A stretch of DNA of 64,000 bases from CAIWHR01 sp963734085 (lineage in GTDB: Bacteria; Pseudomonadota; Gammaproteobacteria; Burkholderiales; Casimicrobiaceae), in the NCBI GenBank assembly GCA_963734085.1, contig CAVTFT010000019.1:186001-250000 (forward strand), read 5' to 3'. This document shows positions 8,648-18,459 of this stretch, piece by piece. How positions within the stretch are numbered: position 1 is the stretch's first letter; each line of letters begins with the position of its first letter. The notes beneath the pieces were generated by a model. It did no database searches, was not told where the DNA came from, and saw only the letters and a list, made by a program, of their open reading frames with translations. Position numbers and translations under genes: made by a program.

Positions 8648-9169
8648 CTACTTGTCGGCGAGCGCCTTGATCACCTTGTCCGTGATGTCGATCTTCTGGC
8701 TCGCATAGACCACGGGGTCCTGGATGATCAGATCGAACTTCTCGGCTTCGGCAATCTGCTGGATGACCTTGTTCGCCCGCTCCTGGACGCTCGCGAGCTC
8801 CTCGTTACGGCGCAGGTTCAGGTCCTCGCGGAACTCGCGCTGCGACCGCGTGAGGTCCCGCGACAAATTCGCGAGGTCGCGCTCGCGGTTGCGGCGCTCG
8901 GACTCGGCCATCGTGACGCCGTCCTTTTCGAGCAGCGCCTGCAGGTCGCGTACCTGCTTCGACAGCTTCTGGATTTCGGCGTCGCGCGCGGCGAATTCCT
9001 TTTCGAGCTTCTGCTGCGCCCGTTTTGCCGGCGCGGCATCGCGGAACAGCCGCTCGGTGTTGACGAAGCCGATCTTGTAGTCGGCCGCCTGGGCGGTCGC
9101 GGCGCCGGCGAACGCCAGTGCGACGACGGCAAAAAGCGCGGCAAGAATGCGATGAGTGCGGCGGGTCAC
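8648..9169 (-). CDS. skp: OmpH/Skp family periplasmic chaperone
   Basis: A 173-residue precursor of the outer-membrane protein chaperone Skp. The GTG at 9169 with AGGAGA seven bases upstream gives a normal signal peptide (RRTHRILAALFAVVALAFAG, cleavage after AQA); the frame upstream to 9400 is a shadow inside bamA. The mature protein is mostly charged coiled coil (residues about 45-130), as expected for the tentacle arms. It follows bamA, its usual partner in outer-membrane assembly. Confidence 0.93.
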   Translation of the reverse strand: MTRRTHRILAALFAVVALAFAGAATAQAADYKIGFVNTERLFRDAAPAKRAQQKLEKEFAARDAEIQKLSKQVRDLQALLEKDGVTMAESERRNRERDLANLSRDLTRSQREFREDLNLRRNEELASVQERANKVIQQIAEAEKFDLIIQDPVVYASQKIDITDKVIKALADK

Positions 9170-9197
9170 GAGTTTCTCCTGCGTACAGGCGGAACGG

Positions 9198-11486
9198 TCA
9201 GAAGACGGTGCCGACCTGGAACTGGAAGCGCTGGATCTTGTCGAGCGGCTTTTGGTTGAGCGGGTATGCGTAGCTGAACTTGAGCGGACCGACCGGCGAA
9301 TTCCACGCCACGCCGACCCCCGCCGAATAGCGGAACGACTGCAGCGCATCCTGCTGGCGTTCCGGCGGCTCCTGGCCATTGACGTAGATCTGACCGGCAT
9401 CGACGAACACGCTCGCGCGCACCGATTTGTCGCCCTTCAGAACCGGATAAAAGAGCTCGACGTTGCCGACGAGCTTGCGCTTGCCGCCCAGCGTGTTGTT
9501 GTAGATGTCCTGCGGCCCGAGCGAGGCCGTCTGGTAGCCGCGGACCGAGCCGACCCCGCCGGCGTAGAACGCCTTGTAGAACGGCAGCGGCTTGCCGCCG
9601 TAGCCATCGCCGTAGCCCGCGTCACCGCGCAGCATCAGCACGAAATCCCTGTACACGGGCCAGAACGACTGGACCAGATAATTGAGCTTGTAAAACGAGA
9701 GATCGCCGAAGGGCAGTCCGACTTCGCCCAGAGCGCTCTGCAGCGTACCGCGGGTAGGATAGAGGATGTCGTCCCGGGTGTCACGCGACCACCCGGCCGA
9801 CAGAATGTAGGCGTTCGTCGTATAGCCGAAGTCGTTGACGAACTGGTAGTAGAGCGGCGGGCTGTTGTCGAACAGCGTGAGATTCGTCCGCTCCGCCCGA
9901 AAACCGACATTGACCGTGTCGGTTTCGCTGATCGGCACGCCGAAGGACACCGCGGCTCCGACGGTCGACGACTGGTACTGCGACACGTCGAGCGAAGTGG
10001 GATTGACGTTGCGCTGGTAGACCTCGAGCGTGCGCGAGATCCCGTCGACGGTCCAGTACGGTTCGGTGAACGCGAGCGAGATCGTCCGGTTGATCCTGCT
10101 CGTATTGATCGCCGCGATCAGCGCGTTGCCGCTGCCGAAGATGTTCTGCTGCGCCACCGAGCCGCTGAAGACAAAGCCGTCGGCGCTGGAATAGCCGACG
10201 CCGGCCGACAGGTTGCCGGTCGCCTTCTCCGTCACCGTAACCTCGACGTCGGCCTGATCGGGCGAGCCCGGCACCTGAGGCGTCTCGATGTTGACGTCGT
10301 CGAAATAGCCCAGGCGCTTGATCCGCACCTTCGAGCGGTCGATCCGCGCGCCGTCGTACCACGCCGCCTCGAGTTGCCGCATCTCACGCCGGATCACCTC
10401 GTCGCGTGTCTTGACGTTGCCGTTGATGTTGATCTTGCGAACGTATACGCGCCGGCCGGGATCGACGTAGATCGTGAAGGACGCCTGATGCTTTGCGCGG
10501 TCGACTTCCGGCACCACGTTGACGTTGGCAAAAGCATAGCCCTCGGTGCCGACGCGGTCGCTGATGCCCTTGGCTGCCGCCTGCAGCTTTTCGCGCGAAT
10601 AGACATCGCCCGGCCGGAAGGTGACGAGCCGCATCAGGTCCTCTTCCGCGACCGGCAGGTCGCCGGCGAGCCGCACGTCGGAGATGGTGAATTGCTCGCC
10701 TTCGCTCACGTTCACGGTGATGTAGATGTCTTCCTTGTCCGGCGTGATCGAGACCTGCGTGGATTCGATGGTGAACTCCAGGTAGCCGCGATTCTGGTAG
10801 AAGCTGCGGATCGTCTCGAGGTCGGCGGAGAGCTTCTGCTTCGAATACTGGTCGTTCTTCGTGTACCAGGTCGTCCACCCGGGCGTGCTCAGCGTCATCT
10901 GGCCCAGGAGCTCCGACTCGGAGAACGCCTTGTTGCCGACGATGTTGATGCGCGCGATCTTGGCCGTGTCGCCCTCGACGATCGTGAAATTCACCGCGAC
11001 CCGATTGCGTTCCTGCGGCGTCACCGTCGTCGTCACCTGCGCCGCGTACTTGCCGCGTGTGATGTACTGCCGCTTCATCTCCTGCTCGGCGCGGTCGAGC
11101 GCCGAACGGTCGAAGATCCGCGCCTCCGCAAGACCGATGTCCTTCAGCGCCTTCTTCAGCGTGTCGGTTTCGAACTCCTTGTTGCCCGAGATGTCCACCT
11201 TGCTGATCGTGGGACGCTCCTGGACGATGACGACCAGCACGCCGTTCTCGACTTCGAGCCGCACGTCCCGAAAAAATCCGGTGGCGAACAGCGCCTTGAC
11301 CGCCTGCGCCGCCTTGGCATCGTCGAGGCGATCGCCGACCTTGACCGGCAGATACGAAAAGACCGTTCCGGCTTCGGTGCGCTGAACGCCCTCGACGCGG
11401 ATGTCCTTCACGACGAAAGGCTCGAACGCGCGCGCGGCAGGCGGAACGACGACCGCGAGCAGCGCACAAAAAAGCGCCCGCAGCAT
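9198..11486 (-). CDS. bamA: Outer membrane protein assembly factor BamA
   Basis: Central protein of the BAM complex, folding beta-barrel proteins into the outer membrane. The product has a signal peptide (LRALFCALLAVVVPPAARA), five POTRA repeats (first at FVVKDIRVEGVQRTEAGTVF) and a C-terminal 16-strand barrel with VRGYQ and the closing phenylalanine (FQFQVGTVF). I chose ATG 11486 because it puts the signal peptide at the start; the frame is open to a GTG at 11588 that overlaps the rseP stop, so a 34-residue longer start cannot be excluded. Confidence 0.95.
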   Translation of the reverse strand: MLRALFCALLAVVVPPAARAFEPFVVKDIRVEGVQRTEAGTVFSYLPVKVGDRLDDAKAAQAVKALFATGFFRDVRLEVENGVLVVIVQERPTISKVDISGNKEFETDTLKKALKDIGLAEARIFDRSALDRAEQEMKRQYITRGKYAAQVTTTVTPQERNRVAVNFTIVEGDTAKIARINIVGNKAFSESELLGQMTLSTPGWTTWYTKNDQYSKQKLSADLETIRSFYQNRGYLEFTIESTQVSITPDKEDIYITVNVSEGEQFTISDVRLAGDLPVAEEDLMRLVTFRPGDVYSREKLQAAAKGISDRVGTEGYAFANVNVVPEVDRAKHQASFTIYVDPGRRVYVRKININGNVKTRDEVIRREMRQLEAAWYDGARIDRSKVRIKRLGYFDDVNIETPQVPGSPDQADVEVTVTEKATGNLSAGVGYSSADGFVFSGSVAQQNIFGSGNALIAAINTSRINRTISLAFTEPYWTVDGISRTLEVYQRNVNPTSLDVSQYQSSTVGAAVSFGVPISETDTVNVGFRAERTNLTLFDNSPPLYYQFVNDFGYTTNAYILSAGWSRDTRDDILYPTRGTLQSALGEVGLPFGDLSFYKLNYLVQSFWPVYRDFVLMLRGDAGYGDGYGGKPLPFYKAFYAGGVGSVRGYQTASLGPQDIYNNTLGGKRKLVGNVELFYPVLKGDKSVRASVFVDAGQIYVNGQEPPERQQDALQSFRYSAGVGVAWNSPVGPLKFSYAYPLNQKPLDKIQRFQFQVGTVF

Positions 11487-11587
11487 GTGCTTGCCGACCG
11501 GGACTCGCGCGTGGTGAAGCCGCCGGGACGCGTTGCGCCGGCGCGGTTCGGTCACCATCGACTTCCGGGCGGGGGTGTTACGGACCA

Positions 11588-12937
11588 CTAGAAAAGACGG
11601 GAGAGGTCATTGAAGAGCGCCAGTGCCATCAGCACCGCCAGCACGGCCATGCCTATGCGCTGGCCGACCTCGAAGGCGCGATCGGAAACGGGACTGCCTT
11701 TGATCAGTTCGGCGAAATAATACAGCAAATGCCCCCCATCCAACAGCGGAACCGGCAGCAGATTGAGCACGCCCAAGCTGATGCTGATGAGCGCGAGATA
11801 ACCGATGAAGACAAGCGCACCCGCCTGCGCGGACTGGCCGGCATAATCCGCCATCGTGATCGGACCGCTGATGTTTTTGAGCGATGCGTCGCCGGTGAGG
11901 ATGCGCCCCAGCATTTTCAGCGTGAAAAGCGAAAGCTCCCACGTCTTCTTCGCGCTCTGCCCCAACGCTTCGATGACGCCGTAGCGCAGCGTCACCGAGA
12001 GGGCGCGCGCCACGTCGGGATCGACCTTGAGCCGTACGCCCGCGATGCCGATCCGGTGACCGGCCTGTTCGGTGATTTCCGTCGTCAGCGTGGCCTCGAA
12101 CGTCTCGTTGCCGCGGACGATTCGATACGTGACCGGCAGCCCGGGCTTCGCATTGGTCCGCGACGCGACATCGGCCGGCGAGCTCACCGGCACGCCGTCG
12201 ATCGCGACGATCCGGTCGCCGGGCTTGAGTCCCGCGCGCTCGGCCGGCTTGCCGGCAATCACCTGATCGACGATCGGCGGGCCCAAGTCCGCCTTCAACC
12301 CGAGCGTCGGCATGAAGTTGCCTTCCCACTCGGAAGGCGGCAATGTGGCGAGCGAAACGACGCGCGTCCCCGTCGCTCCGTCGCGCTGCTCGACCGTCAA
12401 TACAACGTCGGCGTGCCCCGACGCTTCGAGCAGGCGCCAGCGGAGATCCTGCCAGCTGCCGACGGCGCCGCCATCCACGGCGATCACCCGGTCGCCTTCC
12501 CGAATGCCGGCCGCTGCCGCAGGCGTGTTCGCGGGCGGTGCGGCAAGGATGGCGCGTTGGCCGGGTACGCCGACGACGAACGTTCCGGCGAAGAGCAGAA
12601 TCGCCAGCACCAGGTTTGCAAGCGGTCCCGCGGCGACGATCGCGATTCGCTTCGACACGCTCTGCCGATTGAAGGCGCGATCGAGGTCGGCGGCCGCGAC
12701 ATCGCCCTCGCGCTCGTCCGCCATCTTCACGTAGCCGCCGAGAGGGATCGCCGAGACCGCCCACTCGGTGCGATCGGGACCGAATCGCCGCGACCAGATC
12801 ACGCGGCCGAAGCCGATCGAAAAGCGCAGTACTTTGACACCGCACAGCCGTGCGACCCAGAAGTGACCGAGCTCGTGGAACGTGATCAGCACGCCCAGCA
12901 CGACGAGGAACGCCAGCAGTTTTTGCACAATGTCCAT
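11588..12937 (-). CDS. rseP: Site-2 protease RseP (RIP metalloprotease)
   Basis: Inner-membrane zinc protease of about 449 residues that cleaves anti-sigma factor RseA in the envelope stress response. The HELGH zinc motif is in the first membrane segment, two PDZ domains follow (about residues 110-300), and the LLPVPLLDGGH motif holds the third zinc ligand in the C-terminal membrane part. In-frame GTG and TTG codons lie just upstream of the ATG. It is directly followed by bamA, as in most proteobacteria. Confidence 0.95.
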   Translation of the reverse strand: MDIVQKLLAFLVVLGVLITFHELGHFWVARLCGVKVLRFSIGFGRVIWSRRFGPDRTEWAVSAIPLGGYVKMADEREGDVAAADLDRAFNRQSVSKRIAIVAAGPLANLVLAILLFAGTFVVGVPGQRAILAAPPANTPAAAAGIREGDRVIAVDGGAVGSWQDLRWRLLEASGHADVVLTVEQRDGATGTRVVSLATLPPSEWEGNFMPTLGLKADLGPPIVDQVIAGKPAERAGLKPGDRIVAIDGVPVSSPADVASRTNAKPGLPVTYRIVRGNETFEATLTTEITEQAGHRIGIAGVRLKVDPDVARALSVTLRYGVIEALGQSAKKTWELSLFTLKMLGRILTGDASLKNISGPITMADYAGQSAQAGALVFIGYLALISISLGVLNLLPVPLLDGGHLLYYFAELIKGSPVSDRAFEVGQRIGMAVLAVLMALALFNDLSRLF

Positions 12938-12986
12938 CGTCACCAACTGTCAGCGTACGCGGTCTTCCGCCTCGATGCGGCGTCCA

Positions 12987-14294
12987 TCAGGCGGCGAGCG
13001 GCGATCCGCTGTCCGGGAGCTTCAGGCACTCGCGGGCGACGGCGCGCGCCTCGACGTCGGCGGCGAGCGCATCGCCCAGCGCGCGGACCGGCCGCGACGG
13101 CAAGCGGCCGAGCGTCTCGGCGCACGCTGCGGCGATCTCGGTGTAGCGGATGCGCGCATCGAGAAACGCGGCCACCGCGACTTCGTTGGCGGCGTTCAGC
13201 ACCGCCGGCGCGGTGCCGCCCGCGACCAGCGCTGCGAACGCCAGGCCGAGGCACGGGAAGCGCTCGAGATCCGGCTCTTCGAACGTAAGCGCCCCGAGAC
13301 GCGCAAGCTCGAGCGCGTCGACGCCGGTGTCGACGCGGTCGGGGAACGCGAGCGCCTGGGCGATCGGCGTGCGCATGTCGGGATTGCCGAGCTGGGCGAG
13401 CACACTGCCGTCAACGTATTCGACCAGCGAATGGATGACGCTCTCGGGATGAATCACGACCTCGATCGCCGCGCGCGGCACGCCGAACAGCCAGTGCGCT
13501 TCGATGACCTCGAGGCCCTTGTTCATCATCGTCGCCGAGTCGACGCTGATTTTCCGGCCCATCACCCAGTTCGGGTGCGCGCACGCTTCGTTCGCCGTAA
13601 CCTGGGCGAGATCCGCCACGGGGCGCGTGCGAAACGGCCCGCCCGACGCGGTAAGCAGGATGCGGCGCACGCCGGCCGCGCCCGGATTGCGCGCGTACCC
13701 ACGCGGCAGGCACTGGAAAATCGCATTGTGCTCGCTGTCGATCGGCAGGAGCGTCGCGCCGCCCGCCTCGACCTCGGCCATGAACGCCGCGCCGCCGATC
13801 ACCAGCGCTTCCTTGTTCGCAAGCAGGATGCGCTTGCCCGCGCGCGCGGCCGCGAGCGTGGGTGCGAGGCCAGCCGCGCCGACGATGGCGGCCAGCACGG
13901 TGTCAGCTTCTGCCAGCGTGGCGGCTTCGATCAATCCGGCCTCGCCGGCGAGGACGCGTGTGGGCAGACCCTGCCCTGCAAGCGCCTGCTCGAGCGCGCG
14001 CGCCGCGACCGGGTCGAGCAGCGCGGCGACCTGCGGCCGGTGGCGACGGCATAACACGACGAGCTTCTCCCATTGCCGGTGCGCCGCCAGCGCTGCAACC
14101 GCAAAGCGTTCCGGATGGCGGGCGATCACGTCGAGCGTCGAGTCGCCGATCGAACCCGTCGCGCCGAGAAGGCTCACGCGCCGGAGCGATTGGTGGGCCC
14201 CCACGCTTGCGGCCTCATTGGCCAATTCGGCCGCTGCGCTGCCCCCCGAGGCAGACTGCAGTTGCGCGGTCTTGGGCGGCGCGGCGGCGCTCAT
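12987..14294 (-). CDS. dxr: 1-deoxy-D-xylulose 5-phosphate reductoisomerase with repeat-derived N-terminal extension
   Basis: Second enzyme of the MEP isoprenoid pathway, converting DXP to MEP with NADPH. The Rossmann motif LLGATGSIGDSTLDV, the DSEHNAIFQ and substrate loop (LLTASGGPFR) are present. At 435 residues it is about 37 longer than usual: the extra N-terminus (residues 1-37) is the translation of an interspersed repeat that also occurs before ldcA. The ATG at 14294 overlaps the cdsA stop as ATGA, which supports it as the true start; an internal GTG near the Rossmann fold is the alternative. Confidence 0.93.
   Translation of the reverse strand: MSAAAPPKTAQLQSASGGSAAAELANEAASVGAHQSLRRVSLLGATGSIGDSTLDVIARHPERFAVAALAAHRQWEKLVVLCRRHRPQVAALLDPVAARALEQALAGQGLPTRVLAGEAGLIEAATLAEADTVLAAIVGAAGLAPTLAAARAGKRILLANKEALVIGGAAFMAEVEAGGATLLPIDSEHNAIFQCLPRGYARNPGAAGVRRILLTASGGPFRTRPVADLAQVTANEACAHPNWVMGRKISVDSATMMNKGLEVIEAHWLFGVPRAAIEVVIHPESVIHSLVEYVDGSVLAQLGNPDMRTPIAQALAFPDRVDTGVDALELARLGALTFEEPDLERFPCLGLAFAALVAGGTAPAVLNAANEVAVAAFLDARIRYTEIAAACAETLGRLPSRPVRALGDALAADVEARAVARECLKLPDSGSPLAA
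14196..14294 (-). repeat. Interspersed GC-rich repeat inside the 5' end of dxr
   Basis: On the minus strand this stretch begins with the dxr ATG and reads GCCGCCCAAG ... CCTCGGGGGGCAGCGCAGCG ... AGCGTGGGGGC. It shares these blocks and most of the sequence between them with 22262-22357, and the same framework with the tandem units at 6821-7060 (opposite strand). It is in frame with dxr throughout. Confidence 0.85.
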
Positions 14295-15130
14295 CGCAAG
14301 AAGGCCGTCGCGAGCAGCGCCGCCGCCGGCATTGCCGCGCAGAGTGCATCGATGCGATCGAGAACGCCGCCGTGCCCCGGCAGCAGCGTGCCGCTGTCCT
14401 TCGCGCCGGCCTTTCGCTTCAGCAGCGATTCGAACAGATCGCCCGCCACGGAGACGAGCGTGAGCGCGAGCGCCATCGCCACCCACGCGACGATCGCGAG
14501 CGGCGACGGCTCCCGCGAAACGCCAGCGTCCCGCGCAAAGGGGACGAGCGCGAGCGCATAGACGGCGACCGCGGCGAGCGCGGCATAGACGCCTTCCCAG
14601 GTCTTGCCCGGGCTGATCGCCGGAGCGAGCCGGTGGCGGCCGAACGCGCGGCCGGCGAAATACGCGGCGGTATCCGCGACCCAGACGATCGCCATCGCCG
14701 CCAGCACGAACCACGGCGAGCGCGCCTGCAGTTCCACGACGGCAACCCAGGCGCCGATCAGCACGAGCCAGCCCGTGACCGCCATGCCGAGCCGCGATGC
14801 GGGCCGCCAGTTGAAAAAGAGCCACGGCGGCGCGACGAAGATCCAGAACAGCGTTGTGGGCCCGCACACCGCAAGCACGACACCGTCGGGCCAGCCGCGG
14901 GCGAACCCGCACCAGGGCGCGAAGAGAAGATTCAACCCGATCAACAGCGCGCCGCCGACGAACAGCAGCCACGCCTGCTTCCCGTAGCCTTCGAGATTCG
15001 CCCATTCTCCCGCCGCAACGCCGATTGCCGCGAGCGTCACTATTCCCCAGCCGAGCGGCGGCAGCAGGAACAAGCCTGCGACGACCAGCGGAACGAGGAT
15101 GAGCGCGGTGAGGATGCGTGCGGAAAGCAT
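14291..15130 (-). CDS. cdsA: Phosphatidate cytidylyltransferase
   Basis: Integral membrane enzyme of 279 residues making CDP-diacylglycerol from phosphatidate and CTP. Multiple hydrophobic segments and the C-terminal signature (KDSGTLLPGHGGVLDRID) are present. The ATG at 15130 begins MLSARILTALILVPL, typical for the family; the frame to 15289 is not convincing. It ends in an ATGA overlap with dxr and follows uppS. Confidence 0.94.
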   Translation of the reverse strand: MLSARILTALILVPLVVAGLFLLPPLGWGIVTLAAIGVAAGEWANLEGYGKQAWLLFVGGALLIGLNLLFAPWCGFARGWPDGVVLAVCGPTTLFWIFVAPPWLFFNWRPASRLGMAVTGWLVLIGAWVAVVELQARSPWFVLAAMAIVWVADTAAYFAGRAFGRHRLAPAISPGKTWEGVYAALAAVAVYALALVPFARDAGVSREPSPLAIVAWVAMALALTLVSVAGDLFESLLKRKAGAKDSGTLLPGHGGVLDRIDALCAAMPAAALLATAFLR

Positions 15131-15177
15131 CGCGGGCAAGTCCCGGGCGGGCAGGAGGACGGCTTGCAAGAGGCGTG

Positions 15178-15996
15178 TCAGGCACGCTCGGTCGCGTGCA
15201 GCTGTTCGCTCGTCCGCCCGAAGCGGCGTTCGCGCTGGCGGTACCATTCGATCGCGGCGTCGAGCGCGGCGGCGTCGAAGTCGGGCCACAGCAGCGAAGT
15301 GAAGTAGAGCTCCGTGTAGGCGAGCTGCCAGAGCAGGAAGTTGGACACCCGCTGCTCGCCGCCGGTACGGATGAACAAATCCGGTTCCGGCGCGTAGGCC
15401 ATCGCGAGGAACGGCTCGAGCGCCTCCGGCCTCAACTCCGAGCTGTCGCGCACGGCCTCCGGATGCGCGGCGAAATAGCGGCGCGCCGCATTCGCAATGT
15501 CCCAGCGGCCGCCGTAATTTGCCGCGACCGTCAGCGTGAGCCGCACGTTGTCGGCGGTCTGCGCCTCGCCGGCGTTGATCAGCTCGCGGATGCGCGAATC
15601 GAACCGCGACGTGTCGCCGACGACCTTGAAGCGGATGTCGTTCTCGTCGAGCTTCGTCACCTCCTGCTCGAGCGCGCGCAGAAACAGCTCCATCAGGATC
15701 GAGACTTCGTCCTCGGGGCGGCGCCAGTTTTCGCTCGAGAAGGCGAACAGCGTCAGATACGCGACACCGCGCTCGACGCAGGCGCGCACGATCGCCCGCA
15801 CCGCCTCGACGCCCTTGCGATGTCCGGCGACGCGCGGCAGGTGCCGGCGCCTTGCCCAGCGCCCGTTGCCGTCCATGATGATGGCGACGTGCCGCGGCAC
15901 GGGCTGCGGCTCGGGGATATCGCGAGTTGACGAAGTAAACAATTGACGTTCGAGGCTGCGGCCGCGGGACGCGGCATCGGCAGCCTCGTTATCCAT
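15178..15996 (-). CDS. uppS: Di-trans,poly-cis-undecaprenyl diphosphate synthase
   Basis: Cis-prenyltransferase of 272 residues making the C55 carrier lipid for peptidoglycan and O-antigen. The first conserved block HVAIIMDGNGRWARRR with catalytic Asp starts at residue 36; LFAFSSENWRRP and DLFIRTGGEQRVSNFLLWQ are also present. The first ~35 residues are an extension rich in charged residues. It follows frr with a 3-base gap. Confidence 0.95.
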   Translation of the reverse strand: MDNEAADAASRGRSLERQLFTSSTRDIPEPQPVPRHVAIIMDGNGRWARRRHLPRVAGHRKGVEAVRAIVRACVERGVAYLTLFAFSSENWRRPEDEVSILMELFLRALEQEVTKLDENDIRFKVVGDTSRFDSRIRELINAGEAQTADNVRLTLTVAANYGGRWDIANAARRYFAAHPEAVRDSSELRPEALEPFLAMAYAPEPDLFIRTGGEQRVSNFLLWQLAYTELYFTSLLWPDFDAAALDAAIEWYRQRERRFGRTSEQLHATERA

Positions 15997-15999
15997 CTT

Positions 16000-16557
16000 C
16001 TATACCGCCATTAGATCCGCCTCTTTCGCCGCAAGGACCTTGTCGATCTCGGCGATGAAGCGATCGGTGAGCTTCTGCACGTCGGTCTGGGCGTGGCGCT
16101 CGTCGTCCTCGGCGACGGCATGATCCTTGAGCAGCTTCTTCAGGTGCTCGTTCGCGTCGCGGCGGATATTGCGCACGGCGATGCGCGCGTTCTCCGCTTC
16201 GTGGCGCACGACCTTGATCAAATCGCGGCGACGCTCCTCGGTGAGCGCCGGCATCGGAACGCGGATCAGATCGCCGGAGGTGGCTGGATTGAGACCGAGA
16301 TCCGAATCGCGGATCGCCTTCTCGATCACCGGCACCATCTTCTTTTCCCACGGCTGCACGGTGATCGTGCGCGCGTCCGCGAGCGTCACGTTCGCGCACT
16401 GGCTGATCGGCATCGGCGTGCCGTAATAGTCGACCTGGATGTGGTCGAGGAGCCCGGTGTGTGCACGGCCCGTGCGCACCTTGTAGAGATCCTGCTTCAG
16501 CGTCTCGACCGATTTCGCCATTTTCTGCTCGGCGGTCTTCTTGATGTCGGCAATCAT
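16000..16557 (-). CDS. frr: Ribosome recycling factor
   Basis: A 185-residue RRF, which with EF-G splits post-termination ribosomes. Full length, with the family blocks VRTGRAHTGLLDHIQVDYYG and the hinge/domain II segment; GGAG lies 8 bases before the ATG. It is between pyrH and uppS in the standard order. Confidence 0.96.
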   Translation of the reverse strand: MIADIKKTAEQKMAKSVETLKQDLYKVRTGRAHTGLLDHIQVDYYGTPMPISQCANVTLADARTITVQPWEKKMVPVIEKAIRDSDLGLNPATSGDLIRVPMPALTEERRRDLIKVVRHEAENARIAVRNIRRDANEHLKKLLKDHAVAEDDERHAQTDVQKLTDRFIAEIDKVLAAKEADLMAV

Positions 16558-16658
16558 GTTTGCTCCACGGCACTGATTCGGCGTTCAGAGTCGGGGCGCT
16601 CAACGTAAACGCCCTTCACCGCACGCTAAACGCCGAACGCTCGACGCAGGACCGCCTT

Positions 16659-17429
16659 CTAGCAGTGCACCAGCGTGCCCTCCTCGCCGCCCATTACGAC
16701 ACGCTTCAGCGCACCGGGGACGAAGATCGAGAATACCTTGAGCAGCATGTTCTGGTCACGGCACAGCGCGAGCGCGGTCGCGTCCATCACCTTGAGATTC
16801 TTGACGATCGCCTCGTCGAACGTGAGCTCGACGTAGCGCGAGGCTTTCGCGTCCTTGTTCGGATCGGCGGTATAGACACCATCGACCTTCGTCGCCTTCA
16901 GCACGATGTCGACGCCCATTTCGCGGCCGCGCAACGCCGCAGCGGTGTCGGTCGTGAAGAACGGGTTGCCGGTACCGGCGGCGAAGATGACGACCTTGTG
17001 CTCTTCGAGATAGCGCAGCGCCTTGCCGCGGATGTAGGGCTCGGCGACCTGATCGATTCGCAGCGCCGACTGCACGCGCGACTCGACTCCCGCACGGCGC
17101 AGCGCGTCCTGCAGCGCGAGCGCGTTCATCAGCGTGGCGAGCATTCCCATGTAGTCGGCGGTCGCGCGGTCCATGCCGGCGGCGCCGGGCGCGACGCCGC
17201 GAAAGATGTTGCCGCCGCCGATCACCACGGCAATCTCGACGCCCAGCCGCACGACCTCGGCGACTTCCGCGACGATGCGATCGATGACCTCGCGGTTGAT
17301 CCCGTAGGCGTCATCACCCATCAGTGCTTCGCCGGACAACTTGAGCAGGATACGACGATACGCCGGTTCGTTCGCCGCCACCGGGGCAACGGCAGCGGCG
17401 ATCGGGGCGACGACAGCGGGCGGATTCAT
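16659..17429 (-). CDS. pyrH: Uridylate kinase
   Basis: UMP kinase of the amino acid kinase fold, phosphorylating UMP to UDP. LLKLSGEALMG, VIGGGNIFRG and the C-terminal block TKVDGVYTADPNKD are clear. The start with GGAGG nine bases upstream gives 256 residues, with an Ala/Pro-rich N-terminal extension of about 20 residues not usual in the family; no internal start is better placed. It lies 30 bases after tsf. Confidence 0.95.
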   Translation of the reverse strand: MNPPAVVAPIAAAVAPVAANEPAYRRILLKLSGEALMGDDAYGINREVIDRIVAEVAEVVRLGVEIAVVIGGGNIFRGVAPGAAGMDRATADYMGMLATLMNALALQDALRRAGVESRVQSALRIDQVAEPYIRGKALRYLEEHKVVIFAAGTGNPFFTTDTAAALRGREMGVDIVLKATKVDGVYTADPNKDAKASRYVELTFDEAIVKNLKVMDATALALCRDQNMLLKVFSIFVPGALKRVVMGGEEGTLVHC

Positions 17430-17459
17430 GGACGTAGCCTCCGTATCAAATGTGCCGGA

Positions 17460-18365
17460 TCAATGCCTGGTCGGCGCCGGGTCGGGTCCTTTCGTCATCG
17501 CCGCGACCTCGGCCGCGAAATCGTCTTTTTTCTTCTCGATCCCCTCGCCCACGACGAACAGCACGAAGGCGTTGACGCGCGCGCCCTGGGAGCCCAACAG
17601 ATGCTCGATCGTTTCCTTGCCATCGCCCTTGACGAACGGCTGCGCGAGCAGCGTGACTTCGGCTACGAATTTTGCGACGGCGCCCTCCACCATCTTCCCG
17701 ACAATGTTGGCGGGCTTGCCGGACTCCGCCGCGCGGGCCGCGGCAATCTCGCGCTCCTTCGCAACGATGGCGGCGGGCACCTCGTCGCGTCGCACCGCGA
17801 TAGGCTTCGACGCCGCGATGTGCATGGCGAGATCCTTGCCCAGCGTTTCGCCCCCGCCTTCGACGTCGACCAGTACGCCGATCTTCGTGCCGTGGACGTA
17901 CGAGGCGATCCTGCCCTTCGCTTCGAGCCTTGCGAAGCGGCGAATCGTCATGTTCTCGCCGATTTTCTGCACCAGCGCGACGCGACGGGCCTCGACGGTC
18001 TGGCCCGACGCGAGTGTGCGCACGGAGAGTGCCGCGACGTCGGCCGGCGCGTCGCCGGCGATAAGCTGCGCGATTTCGGCGGCAAACGCGCGGAAATCGT
18101 CGTTCCTGGCCACGAAATCGGTCTCGCAGTTGACCTCGACGAGTGCGCCGGCCTTCTGGTCCGGCGCAACGAAGAGGCCGATCACACCTTCCGCCGCAAT
18201 GCGGCCGGCCGCCTTCGACGCTTTGGCGCCGCTCTTGATCCGCAGCAGGTCCTCGGCCTTGCCGAGATCGCCCGCAGCTTCTGTGAGCGCCTTCTTGCAT
18301 TCCATCATGCCGAGCCCGGTGCGCTGACGCAGTTCCATCACCATGCTCGCGGAGATATCCGCCAT
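17460..18365 (-). CDS. tsf: Elongation factor Ts
   Basis: Nucleotide exchange factor for EF-Tu, 301 residues. The N-terminal UBA-like module (ELRQRTGLGMMECKKALTEA) and the TDFVARN motif of the core are visible. The ATG at 18365 has GGAG upstream and fits the family start. It follows rpsB after a hairpin in the spacer. Confidence 0.96.
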   Translation of the reverse strand: MADISASMVMELRQRTGLGMMECKKALTEAAGDLGKAEDLLRIKSGAKASKAAGRIAAEGVIGLFVAPDQKAGALVEVNCETDFVARNDDFRAFAAEIAQLIAGDAPADVAALSVRTLASGQTVEARRVALVQKIGENMTIRRFARLEAKGRIASYVHGTKIGVLVDVEGGGETLGKDLAMHIAASKPIAVRRDEVPAAIVAKEREIAAARAAESGKPANIVGKMVEGAVAKFVAEVTLLAQPFVKGDGKETIEHLLGSQGARVNAFVLFVVGEGIEKKKDDFAAEVAAMTKGPDPAPTRH

Positions 18366-18459
18366 GTGTTGCTCCGTGTTCGTCGTCGTTGTCGGAACCG
18401 CGGCGGCGCCGCAAGTTCCGCAGAAACCCGGGTCGCCTTCGTGCCGGCGCGGACCGGTC

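Noticed and set aside
12987..15185. A 732-codon frame as a fusion protein
   Set aside because: Only the part from 14294 on is Dxr; the rest is the wrong frame of cdsA, which is coded in another frame.
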